A stretch of 64,000 nucleotides of DNA from Actinoplanes octamycinicus (GTDB lineage Bacteria; Actinomycetota; Actinomycetes; Mycobacteriales; Micromonosporaceae). Positions within the stretch are counted from its first letter, which is position 1. Every line of letters starts with the position of its first letter. The position numbers were made by a program, and so were the translations under genes. Below are positions 46,206 through 54,298 of this stretch, in pieces. The notes beneath the pieces are model-generated. The model ran no database searches. It was not told the origin of the DNA and saw only the letters and a program-made list of their open reading frames with translations. The DNA is taken from contig NZ_JACHNB010000001.1 in the NCBI RefSeq assembly GCF_014205225.1, positions 1,178,001 through 1,242,000 on the forward strand. Reading direction: 5' to 3'.

Positions 46206-46442
46206 TCAATTTCCCGGCTTCTCCAGCATCTTGGTGACCGCGTGCACCGCGTCGTCGGTCGGCGACGCCGCCTCCCGGTTCGCGTCCCGCAACTCGCGGT
46301 ACACCTCCTCGCGGTGCACCTGCACGTCACGTGGCGCCTGGATCCCCAGCCGGATGACGTCGCCCCGGGCCTCCAGCACGGTGATCACGACGTCGTCGCC
46401 GATCATCACGCTCTCGCCGGCCCGCCTGGTCAGCACAAGCAT
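46206..46442 (-). CDS. csrA: Carbon storage regulator / translational repressor CsrA
   Basis: This 78-aa RNA-binding protein matches CsrA: MLVLTRRAGESVMIGDDVVITVLEARGDVIRLGIQAP, then RDVQVHREEVY with the RNA-contacting Arg at about residue 44. The tail is about 15 residues longer than the E. coli protein. CsrA dimers bind GGA motifs, typically over Shine-Dalgarno sites, and in flagellated Gram-positives repress flagellin translation until sequestered by FliW. ATG at 46442 follows GGAGGAGG. It is downstream of fliW on the same strand, separated by a large hairpin (46484-46517). Confidence 0.95.
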   Translation of the reverse strand: MLVLTRRAGESVMIGDDVVITVLEARGDVIRLGIQAPRDVQVHREEVYRELRDANREAASPTDDAVHAVTKMLEKPGN

Positions 46443-46483
46443 CGACGCCCTCCTCCTCCATCCATGGAACGGACAGCATGGCA

Positions 46484-46517
46484 AAGGCGCGGCCGCGAGG
46501 GAACGCGACCGCGCCTT
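46484..46517 (-). terminator. Hairpin between fliW and csrA
   Basis: AAGGCGCGG (46484-46492) pairs with CCGCGCCTT (46509-46517), and an inner CGCG/CGCG extends the stem to about 14 bp with one mismatch. It can end the flgN-flgK-flgL-fliW transcript or limit read-through into csrA; no other csrA promoter is evident in the short remaining leader. Confidence 0.75.
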
Positions 46518-46575
46518 CGAGGGTTTGTCACGGGCCGCGCGCCGCGGCCGTCGCGAGCAATCCTCAACTGGAGGT

Positions 46576-47013
46576 TCAGTACGACCGGTTCATGATCGCC
46601 CGGACCGGGTAGCCCGAGCCGGTGAGGACCGTCTGCATCGCCCGCATGCTGTCCCGGTCGACCACGATCGGGGCGAGCAGGTTGGCGGTCGTCTCCTCCT
46701 TGCCCGCGGTGATCACCGTGAGCAGCAGCACCCGGTCCGGGTCCTTGGTGTTCAGCGCCGCGAACACCGACTCGTCGATCTCCGGGGCGTACTCCGGGAA
46801 GAACGGCTCCGGCGGCGCCACCAGGAACCGCAGCTCCGGGTTGTCGAGCGAGGTGAGGGCGTAGAGCAGACCGTCGTCGTTCAGGCGCACCAGGACGAAT
46901 TCCTTGTGCGCCGGGAACCCCGGCATGGGCACCGCCATCGAGATGGTCGGCAGGCCCAGCGACGGGTCGGTCATGGTGGCCTCGATCGGTCGGGACATGG
47001 TGCGAGTAGTCAT
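46576..47013 (-). CDS. fliW: Flagellar assembly factor FliW
   Basis: This 145-aa protein binds both CsrA and flagellin in a partner switch; when flagellin is exported, FliW releases it and sequesters CsrA. Family features seen are ISMAVPMPGFPAHKEFVLVRLNDDGLLYALTSLDNPELRFLVAPPEPFFPEYAPEI and LLLTVITAGKEETTANLLAPIVVD. ATG at 47013 follows GAGGTGACC and lies just after the flgL stop (47016), so flgL and fliW are coupled. The fliW-csrA order matches other flagellated bacteria. Confidence 0.94.
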   Translation of the reverse strand: MTTRTMSRPIEATMTDPSLGLPTISMAVPMPGFPAHKEFVLVRLNDDGLLYALTSLDNPELRFLVAPPEPFFPEYAPEIDESVFAALNTKDPDRVLLLTVITAGKEETTANLLAPIVVDRDSMRAMQTVLTGSGYPVRAIMNRSY

Positions 47014-47015
47014 GG

Positions 47016-47999
47016 TCACCTCAGGAAATCGATGAGCGAGGGCTGGATCACCTTGGCCGTGGCGGCCAGGGCGGCCTGATACGAGGTCTGCTGGAGCTGC
47101 AATTCCATGATCGCCTTGGGCAGGTCGACATCCTCGATATCGGACAGCTGCGACGACACGGACATCAAGCGATCCTCAGCGGACTGCTTCATCTGTGTAA
47201 CCCGATTGTATCGAGCGCCTACGTCCGAAAGAGTGGAATTCAGCAGATCAGACGCTTTGTCGAGGTTCCTCAGGCCGGTGTCGATAGCAGCCGAGTCGCC
47301 CGACTTCATGGCGTCGGACAGGTCCTTGAGCACGTTGAACAGCTGTGCCGGGTTCCGTACCCGGAGCGCCGGGTCGGTCTGGTCGGCCAGCTCCTGCCCG
47401 GTCGCGTCGACGTACTTGCCGTCGTCGTTGACCAGGTAGTCGTTGCCGAACACCTCGGGACCGCGGACGTCCACCCGCACCCTGGCGTTCGGGCCGATCA
47501 TCCGGTTCGTCTCGCCGGACGCCTCGCCGACGTAGCCGCCGCCGGAGTAGGCGGTGGGGTCCGGGGTCGAGCCGCCGAAGACCGGGCGGTCCAGGTACTT
47601 CGTGTTGGCGAACTGCATCAGCGTGCCGCGGATCTGGTCGATCTCCGCGGCCCGCGCGTTGTTCGCCTCCGGCGTGCTGCCGCCGCCCGCGCTGGTCGCG
47701 GCCAGCGTGAGCTCCCGGACCTTGGCGACCAGCACGGTGGAGCTCTGCAGGGTGTCCTGCACGGTGCCGAGCCGGCCCATCGCGTCGTCGGCGTTGGTCG
47801 AGTACTTCTTGTTCGCGCGGACCTCGCCGCGCAACTGGAGTGCGGTCACCGTGCCGGTCGGCGAGTCCGACGGGCGGTGCAGCTGCTTGCCGCTGGAGAT
47901 CTGGTCCTGCGCGGTCTGCGTCCGGCTGAGGTTGCGCTGCAGGCTTGCCATCGTCCGGGTGCGGACGCTGCTCTCGGTGACCCGTGGGCTGCTGCTCAT
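47016..47999 (-). CDS. flgL: Flagellar hook-filament junction protein FlgL (HAP3)
   Basis: This 327-aa flagellin-like protein forms the junction between hook and filament. The N-terminal D0/D1 helix RVTESSVRTRTMASLQRNLSRTQTAQDQISSGKQLHRPSDSPTGTVTALQLR is typical, and the C-terminal helix IEDVDLPKAIMELQLQQTSYQAALAATAKVIQPSLIDFL is the matching D0. The middle domain is Gly/Thr/Asp rich. ATG at 47999 is 14 nt after flgK. It is third in flgN-flgK-flgL-fliW. Confidence 0.95.
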   Translation of the reverse strand: MSSSPRVTESSVRTRTMASLQRNLSRTQTAQDQISSGKQLHRPSDSPTGTVTALQLRGEVRANKKYSTNADDAMGRLGTVQDTLQSSTVLVAKVRELTLAATSAGGGSTPEANNARAAEIDQIRGTLMQFANTKYLDRPVFGGSTPDPTAYSGGGYVGEASGETNRMIGPNARVRVDVRGPEVFGNDYLVNDDGKYVDATGQELADQTDPALRVRNPAQLFNVLKDLSDAMKSGDSAAIDTGLRNLDKASDLLNSTLSDVGARYNRVTQMKQSAEDRLMSVSSQLSDIEDVDLPKAIMELQLQQTSYQAALAATAKVIQPSLIDFLR

Positions 48000-48013
48000 G
48001 AGCCGTCGTCCCC

Positions 48014-49474
48014 CTACCTACCGACCATTCCGGTCCGGTTGATCAATTGGTCGAGCATCGAGTCGATGGTGGTGAGCACCCGGGACGCGGCCTCGTAGCC
48101 ACGCTGGTAGGTGAGCAGGTTGGTCATCTCCTCGTCGAGGTTGACCCCGGACTCCGCGTCGCGCGCGGCGTCCACCTGGTCGGTCACCGCGTTCTGCACG
48201 TCGCGCCGGCGGATCGAGGCCTGCGCGGACACCCCGAGGTCGCCGATCAGCTGCTGGTACTCGGAGTCGGCGCCGTCCCGCGAGGTGGCCAGCTCGGCCA
48301 GGTCGTCGGCGATCCCGCCGTCCAGGACCCGGGTGGCGGCGGGGGCGGTCGGATCCCCGGTCGAGACGGCCAGGTCGGCCGGGTCGCTCACCGCCACCGC
48401 GATGTTCAGCGCGGTGATCCCCGGCTTGGGGTTCGGCGGGTTGTCCGGGTCGATGTCGCCGTTGACGAAGAACTCCTGCCCGGTCTCGCCCTTCATGGTG
48501 TAGCCGGTGCCGTACTTGTCGTTGACCGTCTGCGCCAGCTTCTGGGCCACCTTGTCCAGCCGGCCGGAGATCTCGTGCAGGGTGCCGCCCTGGGCGAGCA
48601 GCTCCATCTGCGAGCCCATCGTCCCGCCCGCGGCGACCGGCGTCCCGGTGTCCTTCCAGCGCAGGTTCACCGTGATGTCCTGGTCCAGGTCGGCGATCTG
48701 GGTGGCGCTGCCGGACGCGATCTCGATCGGGCGGTTGCTGAACTCGCTGACCAGCGGCGCGCTGCCGATGAAGACGTTGGTCGCGCCGTCCGGCAGGTCG
48801 GTGGCGGTGGCGCCGACCATCTGGGAGAGCTTGAGGATCTCCTGCGAGCGCTGGTCCATCAGCTCGTTGGCCTGCAGCCCGGCCGCCTTGGCGACGACGA
48901 TCTCCTTGTTCAGCTTGGCGACCGCCTCGGCCGACTTGTTCACGTCGCCGACGTAGGTGTCCAGGCCGGCCCGGACCGACTCGAACTGGTTGTTGAGCGC
49001 CTTGGACGCGTCGTTGAGCGTGGCGGCCACCGTGGTCGCCTGCTCCAGCAGCGCGGACTTGGGCGCGGCCTTGTCCGGGTTGGTGGCCACCGCGTTCCAG
49101 CCGTCCCACATGTCCTGCAGGCGGGCCTGCAGCGCGGTGTCGCTGGGCTCGGCGAAGACGTCCTCGATCAGCGCGTACGCGCCGGCCTTCTCGTTGAGGT
49201 ACGCCGAGTTCGCGTGCTCGGTGTAGCTGCGGTGGTCGAGCGCGGTGTTCCGCAGCCGCTCCACCGTGGAGACGGTGACGCCGGCGCCCACCGCGGTGGT
49301 GGTGGCGTAGATGCCGGGGGTCAGGTTGGCGTTCTGCGCCTGCATGACGACGCGCTGCCGGGTGTACCCCTCGGTGCTCGCGTTCGCGATGTTCTGGCCG
49401 GTGATGTCCAGGCCGCGGCGCTGTGCGTACAGGGACGTCAGCGCGGTGTTCAGTCCACTGAATGTGCTAGCCAT
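48014..49474 (-). CDS. flgK: Flagellar hook-associated protein FlgK (HAP1)
   Basis: This 486-aa protein caps the hook and connects it to FlgL. The N-terminus STFSGLNTALTSLYAQRRGLDITGQNIANASTEGYTRQRVVM is the axial-protein signature (ANxxTxGY). GLNDASKALNNQF-type coiled helices fill the central part, and the C-terminus VNLDEEMTNLLTYQRGYEAASRVLTTIDSMLDQLINRTG ends in a D0 helix. Its start overlaps the flgN stop as TGATG, a coupled operon. Confidence 0.96.
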   Translation of the reverse strand: MASTFSGLNTALTSLYAQRRGLDITGQNIANASTEGYTRQRVVMQAQNANLTPGIYATTTAVGAGVTVSTVERLRNTALDHRSYTEHANSAYLNEKAGAYALIEDVFAEPSDTALQARLQDMWDGWNAVATNPDKAAPKSALLEQATTVAATLNDASKALNNQFESVRAGLDTYVGDVNKSAEAVAKLNKEIVVAKAAGLQANELMDQRSQEILKLSQMVGATATDLPDGATNVFIGSAPLVSEFSNRPIEIASGSATQIADLDQDITVNLRWKDTGTPVAAGGTMGSQMELLAQGGTLHEISGRLDKVAQKLAQTVNDKYGTGYTMKGETGQEFFVNGDIDPDNPPNPKPGITALNIAVAVSDPADLAVSTGDPTAPAATRVLDGGIADDLAELATSRDGADSEYQQLIGDLGVSAQASIRRRDVQNAVTDQVDAARDAESGVNLDEEMTNLLTYQRGYEAASRVLTTIDSMLDQLINRTGMVGR

Positions 49475-49959
49475 CAGATCGCCTCATCGACGAGGGTGGG
49501 GCGGCGGATGCCGCCGGTGACGGTCTGGCCCTGCGGTCCGTACGTTTCCACAGACTCGGCGAACACGAGCATGGTTTCGCGAGCCGCGCGTTGTCCCGCG
49601 GTGAGCAGGTCACGGTTGACGTCGGCCAGGGCCCGGATCTCCGACGTCAGCAGCAGGAACGCCTTACGGTGCTGGTGGAGCAGGTCCGCCCAGGGATCGG
49701 GCGCCGCGTCGGCGAGTTCCCCGAGCGAGGCCTCCGGGTTGAGACCGAGCTCGGCGGCCACCTCCTGGGCGTACGCCGCGCGGATGACCTCGGTCTGCCG
49801 GATCTGGTCCAGCACCACCTCCACCTCCCGGGTGGCGTGGCTCAACCAGCGGGATCGGTTGGCCGCGAGGAGCAACTGCTCCTCCTCGAGCTTGAACAGG
49901 AGCATCTCCAGCAGCTCCCGGGAGCGCCACAAGACGCTGGCCAGGTCGGTCAGACTCAC
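49474..49959 (-). CDS. flgN: Flagellar export chaperone FlgN
   Basis: This 161-aa, mostly helical protein is the chaperone of FlgK and FlgL. It is rich in Glu, Leu and Ala with a coiled pattern (ELLEMLLFKLEEEQLLLAANRSRWLSHATREVEVVLDQIRQTE). Its place directly ahead of flgK supports the call, because FlgN sequences are poorly conserved. GTG at 49959 has GGAGGA 4 nt upstream; the long upstream frame is a shadow. A promoter of the flagellar pattern lies at 50021-50046. Confidence 0.88.
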   Translation of the reverse strand: MSLTDLASVLWRSRELLEMLLFKLEEEQLLLAANRSRWLSHATREVEVVLDQIRQTEVIRAAYAQEVAAELGLNPEASLGELADAAPDPWADLLHQHRKAFLLLTSEIRALADVNRDLLTAGQRAARETMLVFAESVETYGPQGQTVTGGIRRPTLVDEAI

Positions 49960-50020
49960 CCGGTCCTCCGTCGTTCGCTGGTCGGGCTGCACCCTTTCGG
50001 CAACCCACTCATTCGGACAG

Positions 50021-50046
50021 GTCGGCATGTTCGCCGTGCCGCTGAG
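50021..50046 (-). promoter_or_regulatory. FliA-type promoter for flgN-flgK-flgL-fliW
   Basis: On the minus strand CTCAGCG is followed, 16 nt after the CTCA, by GCCGAC. The same CTCAGCG ... GCCGA pattern precedes fliC, flgB and fliJ. The predicted start lies about 55 nt before the flgN GTG. Confidence 0.72.
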
Positions 50047-50110
50047 TGGTTTCGCCCGATCGGCATTTATCCGGTTAGCCGGAAAAGGCCGAGATTTTCT
50101 CGGAGAATCG

Positions 50111-50137
50111 CTCAGCGCCTCTCGGCAGCACGCCGAA
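50111..50137 (+). promoter_or_regulatory. FliA-type promoter for fliC
   Basis: CTCA (50111-50114, in CTCAGCG) and GCCGAA (50132-50137) are separated by 17 nt. The predicted transcript starts near 50145 and has a ~60-nt leader ending in AAGGAGG. Matches the pattern I recall for Actinoplanes FliA promoters (CTCA-N15-17-GCCGAA). Confidence 0.8.
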
Positions 50138-50206
50138 GGGAATGGCGCAACACCACGGCTCATGGACGGGCCGGTTCAAGACCCCAGTCAAGGAGGAATC
50201 ACCACA

Positions 50207-51409
50207 ATGGGTCTTCGCATCAACCAGAACATCGCCGCGCAGAACGCCTACCGGAACCTGTCGGTCACCGACAGCCAGATGTCCAAGTCGCTGGAGAAGT
50301 TGTCCAGCGGTTTCCGGATCAACCGGGCGGCGGACGACGCGGCCGGCCTGTCGATCTCCGAGGGTCTGCGCGCGCAGACCGGCGGTCTCAAGGTCGCGGT
50401 GCGCAACGCCCAGGACGCGATCAGCGTCGTGCAGACCGCTGAGGGTGCGCTGAACGAGGTCACCAGCATGCTCCAGCGCATGCGTGACCTGTCGGTCCAG
50501 GCTTCCAACGCGTCCCTGGACACCGAGGCGAAGGGCGCCGCGCAGAAGGAGTTCGACCAGCTCGCCAAGGAGATCGACCGGGTCGGCGAGACCACCGCGT
50601 TCGGCAAGTCGAAGCTGCTCGACGGCTCCTTCGGCACCACCGAGGGCAACACCGCCGACAACCCGCTGACCTCCATGCCGTCGACGATCTCCTTCAACAT
50701 CCAGAAGATCGGCAGCAAGGACCTCAGCGACAGCCCGATCGCGGTCAGCGTCACGCCGGCCGCCGGTGACACCGCCAAGGACGTCGCCGACAAGCTGAAC
50801 ACCGCGATCAAGACCGCGCTGACCGCTCCGGCCAACGCGGCGCAGGGCTTCACCGGTAACGAGCTGCACGTCTCGTCGGACGTCAAGGCGGACGGCACCG
50901 GTATGTCGTTCAGCCTGGACGGCACCGCCGAGTTCGACATCTCCGACCAGGTCGGCGACGCGTTCAAGGACGGCAGCAGCACCACCAAGACCGCCTCCAC
51001 CAACGGCGACTTCCAGATCGGCGCCAACGCCGGCGAGAAGCTGAACGTGTCGATCGGCAAGGTGAGCGCCTCGGCGCTCGGCCTGAGCGGCCTCGACCTG
51101 TCGGGGCCCGCCGACGCGAACGGCGACTCGGGTGCGGCCAAGGCGATCAAGGCGCTCGACTCGGCGATCAAGTCGGTCTCCGACCAGCGCGCCTCGCTCG
51201 GTGCCTCGCAGAACCGCTTCGAGCACACCATCAACAACCTGAACACGGCGGTGGAGAACCTGTCCGCGTCGGAGTCCCGGATCCGGGACACCGACATGGC
51301 GCAGGAGATGGTCTCCTTCACCCGGAGCCAGATCCTCACCCAGGCCGGCACGTCGATGCTGTCGCAGGCGAACCAGTCCTCGCAGAACGTGCTCTCGCTG
51401 CTCCGCTAA
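50207..51409 (+). CDS. fliC: Flagellin
   Basis: This 400-aa filament protein has a conserved N-terminal D0/D1 (MGLRINQNIAAQNAYRNLSV, then GFRINRAADDAAGLSISEGLRAQ and VQTAEGALNEVTSMLQRMRDLSVQASN) and a matching C-terminal D1/D0 (ENLSASESRIRDTDMAQEMVSFTRSQILTQAGTSMLSQANQSSQNVLSLLR). The central domain (about 145-310) is Asp, Thr and Ser rich and variable, as expected of the surface-exposed part. ATG at 50207 follows a perfect AAGGAGG, which also contains the GGA core that CsrA could bind. The promoter is at 50111-50137. The open frame extends far upstream but only as a shadow of flgK. Confidence 0.97.
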   Translation: MGLRINQNIAAQNAYRNLSVTDSQMSKSLEKLSSGFRINRAADDAAGLSISEGLRAQTGGLKVAVRNAQDAISVVQTAEGALNEVTSMLQRMRDLSVQASNASLDTEAKGAAQKEFDQLAKEIDRVGETTAFGKSKLLDGSFGTTEGNTADNPLTSMPSTISFNIQKIGSKDLSDSPIAVSVTPAAGDTAKDVADKLNTAIKTALTAPANAAQGFTGNELHVSSDVKADGTGMSFSLDGTAEFDISDQVGDAFKDGSSTTKTASTNGDFQIGANAGEKLNVSIGKVSASALGLSGLDLSGPADANGDSGAAKAIKALDSAIKSVSDQRASLGASQNRFEHTINNLNTAVENLSASESRIRDTDMAQEMVSFTRSQILTQAGTSMLSQANQSSQNVLSLLR

Positions 51410-51442
51410 CCGAACCGCGACCGAAATGCGACCGTTCGGCAA

Positions 51443-51467
51443 CTGATTCAGCCCGACAGTGACCGAA
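51443..51467 (+). promoter_or_regulatory. Weak FliA-type promoter candidate for fliD
   Basis: CTGA (51443-51446) and ACCGAA (51462-51467) are 15 nt apart, each one base off the pattern seen upstream of the other flagellar genes, and the CTCAGCG extension is absent. It may be weak or chance; read-through from fliC is the alternative. Confidence 0.25.
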
Positions 51468-51472
51468 CAGAT

Positions 51473-51500
51473 GGGGGTAGCCGGTACGCCGGCTACCCCC
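51473..51500 (+). terminator. Hairpin after fliC
   Basis: GGGGGTAGCCGG (51473-51484) pairs perfectly with CCGGCTACCCCC (51489-51500) around TACG. It can end the fliC transcript and set a high flagellin to cap ratio by limiting read-through into fliD. Confidence 0.9.
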
Positions 51501-51537
51501 GCTCCACACATGTCCTCGGCAGGAAAGCAGGCTTCTT

Positions 51538-53004
51538 GTGACCAGCTCCGTTGACGGCCTCGTCAGTGGTCTCAGCACCTCCTCCCTGATCGGTCAGCTG
51601 ATGCAGGTGGAGGCCGCACCGCAGACCAAGCTCAAGACCAAGGTCAAGACCGCCGAGACCGCGGTGGCCTCGTACCAGTCGGTCAACAGCAAGCTCAAGG
51701 CCTTCAAGGCCGCCGCGGACGATGTGTCCAAGCTCAGCACCTGGCGCTCCACCAAGGCGACGTCCAACTCCTCGTCGGTGACCGCGAGCACGACGACCGG
51801 CCTGGTCAACACGGCCGGCAGCGTCACCTTCGACGTGAAGAGCGTGGCCCGGGCCCAGACCACCACCATCAAGCTGCCCACCAACACCACCAGTGACAGC
51901 AACAACGACGGCAAGCTGGAGAAGACGCCGGTCAACCTCGGCGCCTCGGTCACCGTCACGATGGGCAAGTACGACGAGAACGGCAACTTCACCCCGGCCA
52001 CGCCAGCCAAGTCGGTGACCCTGGACCTGACCAAGGGCAGCTCGGCGCAGGACATCGCCGGCAAGGTCAACTCCGCCGGGCTGGACGTCCGGGCGTTCGT
52101 GGTGAACACCTCGGACACCGAGGGCATCCTCCAGTTCACCGGCAGCAAGACCGGCGAGGACTTCGGCTTCCAGGTGACCGGCCTGGAGGGGCTCGGGCTC
52201 GACACCAACGGCAACGCCGGCGCCAGCCCCGCCTCGACCTACGCGAAGAACGCGACCCTGCAGGTCGGCGGCGAGGGCGAGGCCGGTTACACGGTCAGCA
52301 GCGCGACCAACACCTTCAGCGGGCTGATCCCCGGCGTGACGGTCAACGTCACCAAGGAGGAGACCGGGGTCACGGTCAGCGCGGCCACCGACATCAGCGG
52401 GATCACCGCGAAGATCCAGTCGATGGTCGACGCGATGAACGCGACGCTCACCGAGGTCAAGGACCAGACCGCGTACGACAGCTCCACCAAGAAGGGCTCG
52501 CCGCTGACCGGCGACTTCATGGTCCGCCAGATGACGCAGAGCATCCTCGGCATGGTCAGCGTCGGCATGGCCAAGTACCCGAACCCGCGGTACGACAAGG
52601 ACCTCCCGGTCGACGAGACGACCAACCCCAAGGAGCTGACGTTCCCCGAGCAGTCGCTCAACAAGCTCGGCATCCAGCTGAGCCGGGACGGTCTGCTGAC
52701 CTTCAACGCGACCGACTTCACCAACGCGTACAACGAGAACCCCAGCCGGATCCAGGAAGTGACCCAGGCGGTCGCCACCAACTTCAGCGCGCTGGCCGAC
52801 AAGCAGTCGAAGAGCGTCACCGCGGTGATCACCGGCCGGAAGAACGAGATCGACTCGATCAACGACCAGATCAGCAACTGGGACACCCGGCTGGCCTCCC
52901 GCCGCGAGGCGCTGCAGCGGCAGTACGCCGCCATGGAGACCGCGCTCGGCAACATGAAGAACCAGTCGTCGTGGCTGGCCGGGCAGATCGCCAGCCTTGG
53001 CTGA
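51538..53004 (+). CDS. fliD: Flagellar filament capping protein FliD (HAP2)
   Basis: This 488-aa protein forms the filament cap that folds incoming flagellin. The N-terminus TSSVDGLVSGLSTSSLIGQLMQVEAAPQTKLKTKVKTAETAVASYQSVNSKL is typical (IDGLxSGLDT-like motif SVDGLVSGLST). The body has FliD repeat domains (SVTLDLTKGSSAQDIAGKVNSAGLDVRAFVVNTSD, then GITAKIQSMVDAMNATLTEVKDQTAYDSSTKKG). The C-terminal coiled coil is INDQISNWDTRLASRREALQRQYAAMETALGNMKNQSSWLAGQI. GTG start after GCAGG. First of fliD-fliS-(fliT-like). Confidence 0.96.
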   Translation: MTSSVDGLVSGLSTSSLIGQLMQVEAAPQTKLKTKVKTAETAVASYQSVNSKLKAFKAAADDVSKLSTWRSTKATSNSSSVTASTTTGLVNTAGSVTFDVKSVARAQTTTIKLPTNTTSDSNNDGKLEKTPVNLGASVTVTMGKYDENGNFTPATPAKSVTLDLTKGSSAQDIAGKVNSAGLDVRAFVVNTSDTEGILQFTGSKTGEDFGFQVTGLEGLGLDTNGNAGASPASTYAKNATLQVGGEGEAGYTVSSATNTFSGLIPGVTVNVTKEETGVTVSAATDISGITAKIQSMVDAMNATLTEVKDQTAYDSSTKKGSPLTGDFMVRQMTQSILGMVSVGMAKYPNPRYDKDLPVDETTNPKELTFPEQSLNKLGIQLSRDGLLTFNATDFTNAYNENPSRIQEVTQAVATNFSALADKQSKSVTAVITGRKNEIDSINDQISNWDTRLASRREALQRQYAAMETALGNMKNQSSWLAGQIASLG

Positions 53005-53055
53005 CCGTCGTCCACCGCCACCCGCCAGCCCTCACCAGCCTGACAAAGGGATTCG

Positions 53056-53439
53056 ATGACCGCTCCGGCCCCGCACCTCCGTGACCGTTACCTGCAGGAC
53101 TCGATCAACACCGCGTCGCCGGCGAAGCTGCTGGTGATGCTCTACGACCGGATGATCCTCGACCTGAACCAGGGCGAGGAGGCGCTGCGCGCCGCCGACC
53201 GGGCCCTGGCCAACGACAAGATCTCGCACGCCCAGGAAATCCTCATCGAGCTGCGGACGACGTTGCACGTCGACGAGTGGGAGGGCGCTCCCGGCCTGGC
53301 CAACCTGTACGGCTACATCCTGACCGAGCTGATCGGCGCGACCATCGCCGGAGACCCGGACCGGGTGGCCACCTGCCGGAAGTTCCTTGAGCCGCTGCGC
53401 GACGCGTGGCGCGAGGCCGCGGCTGCGGCGGCGGGCTGA
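53056..53439 (+). CDS. fliS: Flagellar export chaperone FliS
   Basis: This 127-aa helical protein prevents premature polymerisation of flagellin in the cytoplasm. RYLQDSINTASPAKLLVMLYDRMILDLNQGEEAL is the family hallmark (helix 1-2), and IDELRTTLHVDEWEGAPGLANLYGYILTELIGATIAGDP is the second half. ATG 53056 lies about 50 nt after fliD; co-transcription is likely. The chaperone binds the C-terminal D0 of FliC. Confidence 0.95.
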   Translation: MTAPAPHLRDRYLQDSINTASPAKLLVMLYDRMILDLNQGEEALRAADRALANDKISHAQEILIELRTTLHVDEWEGAPGLANLYGYILTELIGATIAGDPDRVATCRKFLEPLRDAWREAAAAAAG

Positions 53440-53446
53440 GCGCGCC

Positions 53447-53767
53447 ATGACCGGGGACTGGCGGGGCGCCTGGACGACGGCGCTCGACGAGCTGGAGATG
53501 GACGTCGCGGCGGTCGAGGCGATGCTCGCCGACGAGCATCGGCAGGCCGAGACCCCGCCGGCCGACCTCTGGCGGCCGCCGACCGAACTGGGCGCGCTGC
53601 CGCTGGAACTCAAGCCGCGGGCCGACGAGATCCTCACCCGGCAGCTGGCCGTGGCGGAGGAACTCGCCCGGCGGCTCACCGCGAACCGCCAGCAGAGCGC
53701 GATGACCTCCCGGATCGAGACCGGCGAGGCGGTCAAGCGCCCGGTCTATCTGGACCGCGCCATGTGA
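53447..53767 (+). CDS. Small flagellar-locus protein in FliT position
   Basis: This 106-aa protein has a helical, charged makeup (TALDELEMDVAAVEAMLADEHRQAE, ELALEELARRLTANRQQSAM type), which is compatible with a FliT-like chaperone of FliD. No sequence signature allows firm assignment. It begins ATG 7 nt after the fliS stop, so it is coupled to fliS, and ends before a strong terminator, which defines the operon fliD-fliS-this gene. The call rests on position and length (FliT about 100-120 aa). Confidence 0.7.
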   Translation: MTGDWRGAWTTALDELEMDVAAVEAMLADEHRQAETPPADLWRPPTELGALPLELKPRADEILTRQLAVAEELARRLTANRQQSAMTSRIETGEAVKRPVYLDRAM

Positions 53768-53776
53768 ACCACCACG

Positions 53777-53816
53777 AACGTCCCGGATCCCCGGCCAGGG
53801 GGTCCGGGACGTTTTC
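53777..53816 (+). terminator. Terminator after fliD-fliS operon
   Basis: AACGTCCCGGA (53777-53787) pairs with TCCGGGACGTT (53803-53813), and CCCC/GGGG extends the stem, followed by TTCG. Confidence 0.92.
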
Positions 53817-53845
53817 GTGTGCAACCTCGCAGCAACCGTCTGACA

Positions 53846-53871
53846 CTCAGCGGATCGCCGGGCTCGCCGAA
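53846..53871 (+). promoter_or_regulatory. FliA-type promoter for flgB-fliI operon
   Basis: CTCA (53846-53849, in CTCAGCG) and GCCGAA (53866-53871) are separated by 16 nt. Downstream lies the flgB GTG at 53949, giving a leader of about 70 nt. Confidence 0.8.
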
Positions 53872-53948
53872 CTGCATGGTACGAGCACGGATTGCTCACC
53901 GAAGTGCCACGGAACGGCGACCAGACGGATCGATCAGGGAGCTGCGAA

Positions 53949-54296
53949 GTGTTCGACGACCTTTCCACCTCTGCGCTGCGCGTCGCTGTCAGCGGCCTGT
54001 CGGCCCGGCAGAACGCCATCGCCAACAACATCGCGAACGTCGAGACCCCGGGCTTCCGTGCCCGTAAGGTCAAGTTCGAGGAGGCTCTTCAGGGCGCTGT
54101 CGCCCGCGGCCAGTCGCCGCTGGGGATCAACCCGAGTGTCCAGGAGTCGCTGGAGCCCACCCGGCTCAACGGCAACAACGTCAACCTCGACGAGGAGACG
54201 CTGTCGCACATCGACACCACGATGCGGTACCAGCTCACGCTCCGGGCCATCGACAGCAAGTACGGCCTGCTGCGCGACGCCATCAAGGGAGCCTGA
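53949..54296 (+). CDS. flgB: Flagellar basal-body rod protein FlgB
   Basis: This 115-aa proximal rod protein has LSTSALRVAVSGLSARQNAIANNIANVETPGFRARKVKFEEAL (the ANNxANxxTPGFKA signature) and a C-terminal helix MRYQLTLRAIDSKYGLLRDAIKG. GTG at 53949 follows GGGAG; the frame continues 19 codons upstream. First gene of flgB-flgC-fliE-fliF-fliG-fliH-fliI. Confidence 0.95.
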   Translation: MFDDLSTSALRVAVSGLSARQNAIANNIANVETPGFRARKVKFEEALQGAVARGQSPLGINPSVQESLEPTRLNGNNVNLDEETLSHIDTTMRYQLTLRAIDSKYGLLRDAIKGA

Positions 54297-54298
54297 GG

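Noticed and set aside
50089..50103. CCGAGA/TCTCGG hairpin as a fliC leader structure
   Set aside because: It lies upstream of the proposed promoter at 50111, so it would not be in the fliC leader.
48047..50206. Upstream extension of the flagellin frame by about 720 codons
   Set aside because: It lies antisense to flgK and flgN; flagellin has a perfect Shine-Dalgarno and conserved start at 50207.
51443..51467. FliA promoter for fliD as a firm call
   Set aside because: Both boxes have a mismatch and the CTCAGCG extension is absent; listed only as low-confidence.
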